Source: an uncultured Butyricicoccus sp. (GTDB lineage: Bacteria > Bacillota > Clostridia > Oscillospirales > Butyricicoccaceae). From it: a stretch of 5,043 nt of DNA. Under the pieces are notes generated by a model, which saw only the letters and a program-made list of their open reading frames with translations, was not told the DNA's origin and did no database searches. This document shows positions 1-4,429 of this stretch, in pieces; position 1 is the first letter of the stretch, and every line of letters begins with the position of its first letter. The stretch lies in NCBI GenBank assembly GCA_900557315.1, contig USSI01000126.1, positions 1 to 5,043 on the forward strand, read 5' to 3'. The position numbers were made by a program, and so were the translations under genes.

Positions 1-58
1 AAATTTGAATTCTGTACACGAGCACAATTTAATAAATATATATTTTTGTGCCGTATTA

Positions 59-87
59 TGGACTTTTTAGCCCATTTATGCTACAAT
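59..87 (+). promoter_or_regulatory. Sigma-A-type promoter of the lacI-araC operon
   Basis: A -35-like TGGACT (59-64, four of six consensus bases) lies 17 bases upstream of TACAAT (82-87, five of six). The -10 is extended by a TG at 79-80. Transcription would start near 94-95. This falls at or just after the ATG at 92, so that ATG cannot be a normal start codon and the TTG at 146 is favoured. The upstream 1-50 is very AT-rich and could act as an UP element. The promoter is predicted from sequence only. Confidence 0.6.
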
Positions 88-95
88 CTAAATGG
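72..95. promoter_or_regulatory. Inverted repeat flanking the -10 box, candidate operator
   Basis: CCATTTA (72-78) and TAAATGG (89-95) form a perfect 7-base inverted repeat separated by 10 bases that contain the extended -10 element. A protein bound here would block RNA polymerase, which fits autorepression by the downstream LacI-family protein. The site lacks the central CG and close half-sites typical of many LacI-family operators, so the binding protein is uncertain. Confidence 0.35.
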
Positions 96-136
96 ATTAC
101 AGTATGAAACCGAGATTTCTATTGGTTTGGGGGGAC

Positions 137-140
137 AGGA
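137..140 (+). promoter_or_regulatory. Ribosome binding site that selects the TTG start at 146
   Basis: AGGA, preceded by a G-rich run at 129-134, sits 5 bases upstream of TTG 146-148. Neither upstream in-frame ATG (92 or 104) has a purine-rich Shine-Dalgarno sequence before it. This is the local evidence for the TTG start. Confidence 0.6.
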
Positions 141-145
141 ACGCT

Positions 146-1192
146 TTGGCTATTACTATCAATGAGATCGCAAAACTCTGCGGTGTTTCCCGCGGGACGG
201 TTGACCGCGCGCTGCATAACAAGGGCAATGTCCGCCCGGAAATTGCCGCCCGCATCAAAGCCGTAGCGGAAGAATACGGGTATACGCCCAACTGGGCGGG
301 CATGGCGCTTTCCCGCGCCTCCCACCCGATCCGGATCGGCCTTGTGCTCCACTCGGTGCAGACACCCTTTGTCAAGCTTATTCTGGAAACCTGCCGCCGC
401 GAGGCCGACCGCCTTGCGGTTTTCAGCACAGATGTCATCTTCCGTCCGTCCCAGCTGCTTGACCCGGTCGAGCAGCTTTCCATCATTGACGAACTGGTAA
501 CAGAACAACAGATCAGCGGCCTTGCCATCATGCCGCTGCACAGCGAATTGATTGAAAATAAGATCAACGAGCTGGCCGAGCAGCGGCATATACCGGTCAT
601 CACATTTAATACCGATCTGCCGCAGAGCAAGAGGCTCTGCTACGTCGGGCAGGACAGCTATGCCGCCGGACGTACTGCGGCCGCCCTGATGCGCCTTGTC
701 ACCGGAGGGAAAGGCGTTGTCTCCCCGATTGTCGGCCCCTCGGAGCACCACCGCACCTATTCCGAACGCCTGTCGGGCTTCCAAAAGGAAATCGCACAGA
801 TTGCGCCGCAAATCCAGCTGCGGCAGACCGATATCCGCAGCGATAATATAGAAGACGCCATGGAAGCGACGCTCGCGCTGCTGCGCGATGAGCCGAACCT
901 GACCGGGATTTACTCCATTACGCCGGGCTATGAAGGCGTCTGCAAAGCGCTGATCCAGACCGGGTACGCGCACAAGGTGCACGTCATCCTGCACGATGAG
1001 ATCGCCGCCAACCTGGAACAGGTGCGGGACGGCGTTGTGGATTTCCTGATCGGGCAGGATTACGAAACCCAGGGCTCGCTTCCGCTCCGGATGCTGTCCG
1101 ACTACATCCAGCTGCACCGCGAGCCGGACAAGGACGCTTATTACACGGATATCCGTATCCTGCTCCGGCACAATATTGTCGGCCTGATGTGA
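146..1192 (+). CDS. LacI-family transcriptional regulator with sugar-type effector domain
   Basis: A cytoplasmic DNA-binding regulator of 348 residues, normal for LacI proteins. Residues 3-24 form the classic N-terminal helix-turn-helix, with INEIAKLCGVSRGTVDRAL matching the family pattern. Residues about 46-58 (YGYTPNWAGMALSR) are the hinge. Residues about 62-348 resemble a periplasmic sugar-binding protein of the ribose-binding type, including FNTDLP followed by YVGQDSYAAGR, which is typical of monosaccharide-binding members. The TTG at 146 is chosen because it has a ribosome binding site, puts the helix-turn-helix at the very N-terminus as in the family, and lies downstream of the predicted transcription start. 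An ATG at 92 would add 18 residues with no family resemblance. The ligand is probably a sugar or sugar derivative, but the sequence does not say which. The gene is followed after 15 bases by an AraC-type gene in the same operon. Confidence 0.9.
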   Translation: MAITINEIAKLCGVSRGTVDRALHNKGNVRPEIAARIKAVAEEYGYTPNWAGMALSRASHPIRIGLVLHSVQTPFVKLILETCRREADRLAVFSTDVIFRPSQLLDPVEQLSIIDELVTEQQISGLAIMPLHSELIENKINELAEQRHIPVITFNTDLPQSKRLCYVGQDSYAAGRTAAALMRLVTGGKGVVSPIVGPSEHHRTYSERLSGFQKEIAQIAPQIQLRQTDIRSDNIEDAMEATLALLRDEPNLTGIYSITPGYEGVCKALIQTGYAHKVHVILHDEIAANLEQVRDGVVDFLIGQDYETQGSLPLRMLSDYIQLHREPDKDAYYTDIRILLRHNIVGLM

Positions 1193-1207
1193 GCAAAGGA
1201 GCCAGCC

Positions 1208-2002
1208 ATGCCTGATATCCTACCAGCTTTCCCGCAAGCCCGTCTGATCCACCATCTCAAAGATTCCCCGCTGCCCCGTTTTTTCCAGTCGCTTCCCAAC
1301 GCCTGGTGCCTGACGGTCGTCAGCGAGGGCAAAGTCACGTTTTTTGCCGACGGCACCCGCTATACGGCAGCATCCGGCGATCTGCTGCTGTTCCCGCCGC
1401 TGATTTGCCACGCGGTCCTGCCCCAATCGGACGAAACCCGCTTTGCCTCGATTTTTTATACGGCGGAGCCTGCGCCAGCCGCTGAAACCGATGTTTTCCT
1501 GTGCTCTGTCCAGGCACACGCCGAAATGCTATCCCTGCTGCAGCTGCTGCAGGAGCCTTCCCTCCTGCCCGACGCACGGGACCGCCTGCTCGAATCGCTG
1601 CTCATCCAGTCCGGCGCCCTGCCCTGTGCCCGCCTCAGCCCGCTGCACATCGAAACAGCCCCCGCCCATATCCTGGAATACCTCAACGGGCATTTTCATG
1701 AGGATATTTCGCTTTCCGACCTGTCTTCAGCGTTCCATTTGACACCGAGCCACATCATTCATATCTTCAAGCAGGTGTACGGCCTTTCGCCGATCCAGTA
1801 TCTGATCCAGCGCCGCATCGGCGAGTCGCAGCTGCTGACCTCGGACCTCAGCATTGGAAAAGTCGCCGCGTCTGTCGGCATTTTCAACCGCAATTACTTT
1901 TACAGTACTTTTAAAAAGCTGGTTGGGATCACGCCAACCCTGTACCGGGACGCCTTCGGTATCCCTCCCGCCTCCCGTATCCCCGGCAGCGGGACTGCCT
2001 GA
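1208..2002 (+). CDS. AraC-family transcriptional regulator with cupin-like N-terminus
   Basis: A 264-residue DNA-binding regulator, usual for AraC proteins. Residues about 32-85 look like the beta-rich cupin sensor domain, including GDLLLFPPLICHAV, the segment that often lines the ligand pocket. Residues about 154-248 are the tandem helix-turn-helix domain. The first helix-turn-helix is at about 168-189 (SLSDLSSAFHLTPSHIIHIF). The second is at about 216-237, followed by the family signature FKKLVGITPTLYRD at 235-248. The ATG has a strong ribosome binding site, AAAGGAG at 1195-1201, 6 bases upstream. The 15-base gap after the LacI-type gene and the lack of a promoter in it indicate co-transcription. 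Cupin-type AraC proteins commonly sense carbohydrates and activate glycan or sugar-use genes, so a joint role with the LacI protein is inferred. No target is visible nearby. Confidence 0.9.
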   Translation: MPDILPAFPQARLIHHLKDSPLPRFFQSLPNAWCLTVVSEGKVTFFADGTRYTAASGDLLLFPPLICHAVLPQSDETRFASIFYTAEPAPAAETDVFLCSVQAHAEMLSLLQLLQEPSLLPDARDRLLESLLIQSGALPCARLSPLHIETAPAHILEYLNGHFHEDISLSDLSSAFHLTPSHIIHIFKQVYGLSPIQYLIQRRIGESQLLTSDLSIGKVAASVGIFNRNYFYSTFKKLVGITPTLYRDAFGIPPASRIPGSGTA

Positions 2003-2010
2003 AACAATGC

Positions 2011-2056
2011 AAAACCGCCCCCTTTGCCGCAAAAACGGCAAGGAGGCGGTTTTTTT
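2011..2056. terminator. Bidirectional rho-independent terminator between convergent genes
   Basis: The outer arms AAAACCGCC (2011-2019) and GGCGGTTTT (2045-2053) pair. An inner stem centred on GCCG (2026-2029) and CGGC (2036-2039) closes a CAAAAA loop, with a small internal bulge at 2020-2021/2044. A run of seven T (2050-2056) follows on the + strand and terminates the lacI-araC operon. On the - strand the hairpin ends in four T, so it can also end the transporter transcript. The + strand T run reaches into the transporter stop codon (2055-2057). Confidence 0.85.
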
Positions 2057-3248
2057 ACAGTTCAAAATCCAGCTCCTGCTCCGGAATGCCATGCCGATTG
2101 GCATAGCCGGTCAGGATCATGGTCAGCGCGCCGTCGCCGGTCACGTTGCAGGCCGTGCCGAAGCTGTCCTGCAGGGCGAAGATGGTCAGCATCAGCGCCG
2201 TACCTGTGTCGGTAAAGCCCAGCACGCCGGTAATCAGGCCGAGCGAGGCGACCACCGTGCCGCCCGGCACGCCGGGCGCGCCGATCGCGAACACGCCGAG
2301 CAGCAGGCAGAACAGCACCATCGAGGAAGGCGACGGGATATAGCCGTACAGGATCTGCGAGACCGTCATGACAAAGAACACCTCGGTCAGCACCGAGCCG
2401 CACAGATGGATATTCGCGAACAGCGGGATGCCGAAATCCACCATATCGCCGCGCAGGGGCGGCTCGGATTTTTTTGCACAGCGCAGTGCAACGGCCAGCG
2501 TCGCTGCGGACGACATTGTGCCCACCGCGGTCAGGTATGCAGGGCCATAGTTGCGCAGCACGCGCAGCGGGTTTGCGCCCGCATATGCGCCGGCGGCCGC
2601 GTACAGCACCGCCAGCCAGATATAATGCCCCGCCATGACAATCAGGACGACCTTGATAAACACCGGCAGCTGCTCGGTGATCGTACCCTGATAGGACAGC
2701 TCGCAGAAGGTCAGCATGATAAACAGCGGCAGGATCGGAATCACCACGCTTGAAACCATGCGCAGGACCATCTTCTGGAACTCATCCAGCAGGCTCGCAA
2801 AGGTTTTCGCGCGCGTCCAGGCCGCCGTCAGGCCGAGCAGGATGGAGAGCACCAGCGCGCTCATCACGCTCATGATCTGCGGGATATCCAGCTGGAACAC
2901 CGCTTCGGGCAGATCGCGCAGGCCGTCCGTCGCCGAAACGATAGACAGATGCGGGATGATCGCGTAACCCGCGCCCATGGACAGCAGGGCTGCCAGGACC
3001 GAAGAGACATAGGCGCACACGATGGCAACGCCCAGGATGCGCGAGGCATTCGCGCCCATTTTGGCGATCGACGGCGCGATAAAGCCGATGATAATCAGCG
3101 GCACGCAGAAGTTAATCAGCTGGCCGATCACATATTTGAGCGTTACCTCAACATTCATCACCGCCGGACCGGCGACCTGTCCCAGCGCAATGCCGATCAC
3201 AACGCCGAGCAGCAGCCGGAACGGCAGGCTGGACCACAGTTTTTTCAT
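2055..3248 (-). CDS. DAACS-family cation-coupled amino-acid/carboxylate symporter
   Basis: A 397-residue inner-membrane transporter of the dicarboxylate/amino acid:cation symporter family (fold of GltPh and GltP), complete though a little shorter than GltP. Hydrophobic helices begin at about residue 10. The family hallmarks appear in order: the serine-rich hairpin HP1, GTMSSAATLAVAL (243-255); transmembrane helix 7, PLFANIHLCGS (275-285); hairpin HP2, GAPGVPGGTV (323-332); and helix 8, DSFGTACNVTGD (361-372). By motif alignment Asp361, Asn368 and Asp372 match GltPh Asp394, Asn401 and Asp405. Gly364 stands where GltPh has Arg397, the side chain that binds the acidic substrate group. The helix 7 NMDGT motif is replaced by HLCGS. 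An acidic dicarboxylate is therefore an unlikely substrate; a neutral amino acid is more plausible, but this is inference. The ATG at 3248 is preferred over an upstream TTG at 3266 because GAGGGGGAG (3256-3264) lies 7 bases before it. Confidence 0.9.
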   Translation of the reverse strand: MKKLWSSLPFRLLLGVVIGIALGQVAGPAVMNVEVTLKYVIGQLINFCVPLIIIGFIAPSIAKMGANASRILGVAIVCAYVSSVLAALLSMGAGYAIIPHLSIVSATDGLRDLPEAVFQLDIPQIMSVMSALVLSILLGLTAAWTRAKTFASLLDEFQKMVLRMVSSVVIPILPLFIMLTFCELSYQGTITEQLPVFIKVVLIVMAGHYIWLAVLYAAAGAYAGANPLRVLRNYGPAYLTAVGTMSSAATLAVALRCAKKSEPPLRGDMVDFGIPLFANIHLCGSVLTEVFFVMTVSQILYGYIPSPSSMVLFCLLLGVFAIGAPGVPGGTVVASLGLITGVLGFTDTGTALMLTIFALQDSFGTACNVTGDGALTMILTGYANRHGIPEQELDFEL

Positions 3249-3255
3249 CACACGA

Positions 3256-3264
3256 CTCCCCCTC
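3256..3264 (-). promoter_or_regulatory. Ribosome binding site that fixes the transporter start
   Basis: On the - strand GAGGGGGAG is 7 bases upstream of the ATG at 3248-3246. The longer frame starting at TTG 3266 would place this element inside the coding sequence and has no site of its own. The shorter protein also begins MKKLW, a normal start for a membrane protein. Confidence 0.75.
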
Positions 3265-3269
3265 AAAAA

Positions 3270-3289
3270 GTTAACAGATACAAATTAAC
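3270..3289. promoter_or_regulatory. Inverted repeat at the transporter transcription start, candidate operator
   Basis: GTTAA (3270-3274) and TTAAC (3285-3289) are inverted around 10 bases. The repeat covers the predicted transcription start (about 3287) and lies between the -10 box and the ribosome binding site, a typical repressor position. The left half, GTTAAC, is itself palindromic. No regulator can be assigned. The arms are short and AT-rich, so chance occurrence is possible. Confidence 0.3.
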
Positions 3290-3293
3290 TCCC

Positions 3294-3322
3294 ATTTTAG
3301 CATCCTATTTCCCGCTTGTCAA
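3294..3322 (-). promoter_or_regulatory. Near-consensus sigma-A promoter of the transporter gene
   Basis: On the - strand a perfect -35 TTGACA (3322-3317) is separated by 17 bases from TAAAAT (3299-3294), which is extended by TG one base upstream. Predicted transcription starts near 3287, giving a leader of about 40 bases before the ATG at 3248. The match is strong enough to suggest high basal activity, subject to whatever acts at the 3270-3289 repeat. Confidence 0.85.
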
Positions 3323-3537
3323 AATTTCTTCCGGATTTCTCCCTCTCAAACGAGCCAATGCGCGGGAAAGCATCGTTTTTTGTCATAAGCGACGAAGGTT
3401 TACCGCCGCCATACAGACAGTTATGCCCGCCGCGGCGCAAGCCGATGCAGCAGCGGCATCCCGCCCCGCCATAAAATTCCCCCTGCGGTAATGCATCCCG
3501 GGCTGCCGCTCCCCTTTCTTTCGCGAAACGGCGCACG
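3323..3537. other. Intergenic stretch with no convincing gene
   Basis: This lies between the transporter promoter and the cyclophilin terminator. I see no conserved protein and no tRNA-like or riboswitch-like structure. It holds a perfect 10-base palindrome TTTCGCGAAA (3519-3528). It also holds a 29-codon, alanine-rich reading frame on the - strand (3472-3383) preceded by AGGGGG (3484-3479) with 6-base spacing. The peptide has no recognisable family, and I do not call it a gene. A longer - strand frame (3536-3297) lacks coding character and runs through the transporter -35 box. Confidence 0.5.
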
Positions 3538-3566
3538 AAAAAACCGCTCCCCTGCAGGAAGCGGTT
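3538..3566 (-). terminator. Rho-independent terminator of the cyclophilin gene
   Basis: On the - strand AACCGCT (3566-3560) pairs with AGCGGTT (3548-3542), with an inner CC/GG pair around a TGCA loop. Six T follow (3543-3538, the last one shared with the stem base). It starts 19 bases downstream of the cyclophilin stop codon and should stop readthrough toward the transporter. Confidence 0.85.
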
Positions 3567-3584
3567 GTGCGGCTGAAGCGCCGG

Positions 3585-4220
3585 TCAGTCTGTCATTTTG
3601 ATGCTCTCGATCACCGGCTGGTTTTCCGGCAGCACCGTGCCGTTGCCGTCCTCAACCGGGGTGTTCTCGCAGATGGTATCCACGATGTCCATGCCGTCGG
3701 TCACATAGCCGAAGCAGGCATACTGGCCGTCCAGATAGGTGCTGTCCTCATGGACAATGAAAAACTGCGAGGAGGCGCTGTCCATGTCGGTCGCGCGCGC
3801 CATGGAGATCGCGCCGCGTGTGTGCGACAGGCCGTTTTCAATGCCGTTGAGCGCAAACTCGCCCTTGATCGTCTGCTCCGAACCGCCGGTGCCGTCGCCG
3901 TTCGGGTCGCCGCCCTGCATCATAAAGCCGTTGATGATGCGGTGAAAGGTCAGGCCATCATAAAAACCGCTCTCCGCGAGGTCCATGAAGTTCTGCACCG
4001 TAATCGGCGCGGCGTCGCCGTCCAGTTCGACGGTGATGGTGCCCATATCCTTTATGGTGATCTCCGCGTGGTGCGTCCCGATCCCCTCCGTCTGGGTCTG
4101 GGTGGACTGCTGCGCGCCGCCGTTTTCCTGTGCGGCATCTTCGGACGCGCCGGTCCCGCCGCAGCCGCCCAGCAGCAGCGACGTCATCAGCGCGAAAGCC
4201 AGTAACGTACGTTTCTTCAT
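3585..4220 (-). CDS. Lipoprotein cyclophilin-type peptidyl-prolyl cis-trans isomerase
   Basis: A 211-residue secreted foldase that catalyses cis-trans isomerisation of Xaa-Pro bonds, probably in exported proteins at the outer face of the membrane. Residues 1-20 are a lipoprotein signal peptide: MKKR, a hydrophobic stretch, and the lipobox LGGC with Cys20 as the lipid anchor. Residues about 21-50 form a Gly/Gln/Thr-rich linker. The cyclophilin domain covers about 51-210. It keeps the active-site signature FHRIINGFMMQGGD (92-105), with Arg94 matching the catalytic Arg55 of human cyclophilin A, Phe99, Met100 and Gln102 in place, and SSQFFI at 150-155. Tyr162 and Tyr167 replace cyclophilin A Trp121 and His126, which suggests weak cyclosporin binding. 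The ATG at 4220 is chosen over a frame starting at 4436 because AGGAG (4233-4229) lies 8 bases upstream, the signal peptide begins there, and the promoter is at 4299-4327. The gene is monocistronic and divergent from the sensor gene. Confidence 0.95.
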   Translation of the reverse strand: MKKRTLLAFALMTSLLLGGCGGTGASEDAAQENGGAQQSTQTQTEGIGTHHAEITIKDMGTITVELDGDAAPITVQNFMDLAESGFYDGLTFHRIINGFMMQGGDPNGDGTGGSEQTIKGEFALNGIENGLSHTRGAISMARATDMDSASSQFFIVHEDSTYLDGQYACFGYVTDGMDIVDTICENTPVEDGNGTVLPENQPVIESIKMTD

Positions 4221-4255
4221 TTGATATTCTCCTTTTTGTATGCGTTTGCCTGTCT

Positions 4256-4291
4256 GCGCCCGGGCGGCTGCAAAAAACCGCCTGCGGGCGC
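4256..4291 (-). promoter_or_regulatory. Strong hairpin at the 5' end of the cyclophilin mRNA
   Basis: GCGCCCG (4256-4262) pairs perfectly with CGGGCGC (4285-4291), and directly inside GGCGG (4263-4267) pairs with CCGCC (4278-4282). This makes 12 G-C pairs with a two-base bulge and a 10-base loop. In the transcript the hairpin begins at or within a base or two of the predicted start (about 4292), and the loop carries six U. It ends 23 bases before the ribosome binding site, so it does not mask it. A role in protecting the 5' end of the mRNA is plausible. It matches no riboswitch class I recognise. Confidence 0.6.
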
Positions 4292-4298
4292 TCACCTT

Positions 4299-4327
4299 AT
4301 TATATCGGCGCAAACAGCTGCCGTCAA
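4299..4327 (-). promoter_or_regulatory. Near-consensus sigma-A promoter of the cyclophilin gene
   Basis: On the - strand TTGACG (4327-4322, five of six consensus bases) is followed after exactly 17 bases by a perfect TATAAT (4304-4299). Predicted transcription starts near 4292, giving a leader of about 72 bases. The frame that would extend the cyclophilin upstream to 4436 runs across this promoter, which supports the start at 4220. Confidence 0.85.
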
Positions 4328-4360
4328 CCGCGCCGCGCCATCCGGGGGCAGGCCCGCGAT

Positions 4361-4383
4361 TGTTTATCAATATTTTATAAACA
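4361..4383. promoter_or_regulatory. Perfect inverted repeat in the divergent intergenic region, candidate operator
   Basis: TGTTTAT (4361-4367) and ATAAACA (4377-4383) are perfect inverted copies separated by nine AT-rich bases. The right arm overlaps the proposed -35 of the sensor gene promoter, and the left arm is 34 bases from the -35 of the divergent cyclophilin promoter. A dimeric regulator here could control the sensor gene and perhaps both genes. The spacing is longer than in Rex-type sites and I cannot assign a protein. Confidence 0.4.
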
Positions 4384-4405
4384 GCGTCCGGTTTTGTGCT
4401 ATCAT
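4378..4405 (+). promoter_or_regulatory. Probable promoter of the sensor gene
   Basis: TATCAT (4400-4405) is extended by TG at 4397-4398 and preceded, after 16 bases, by a weak -35 TAAACA (4378-4383, four of six). Predicted transcription starts around 4412, leaving a leader of only about 18 bases that consists mostly of the ribosome binding site. The extended -10 is the main support. Confidence 0.45.
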
Positions 4406-4429
4406 AAAAAAGAAAGGCGGGTGACAGCC

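Noticed and set aside
119..1171. 350-codon open frame on the - strand opposite the LacI-type gene
   Set aside because: It is fully antisense to a clear LacI-family gene, has no ribosome binding site or recognisable domain, and is explained by GC-biased codon use.
1854..2753. 299-codon + strand frame, rich in His, Gln and Arg
   Set aside because: It spans the end of the AraC gene, the terminator and the antisense of the transporter. Its composition is that of a shadow of membrane-protein codons.
3249..3266. TTG start at 3266 for the transporter, adding six residues
   Set aside because: The added codons are the ribosome binding site of the ATG at 3248.
3297..3536. 79-codon - strand frame in the intergenic region
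   Set aside because: It runs over the transporter -35 box, has no family resemblance and starts right at the cyclophilin terminator without a promoter.
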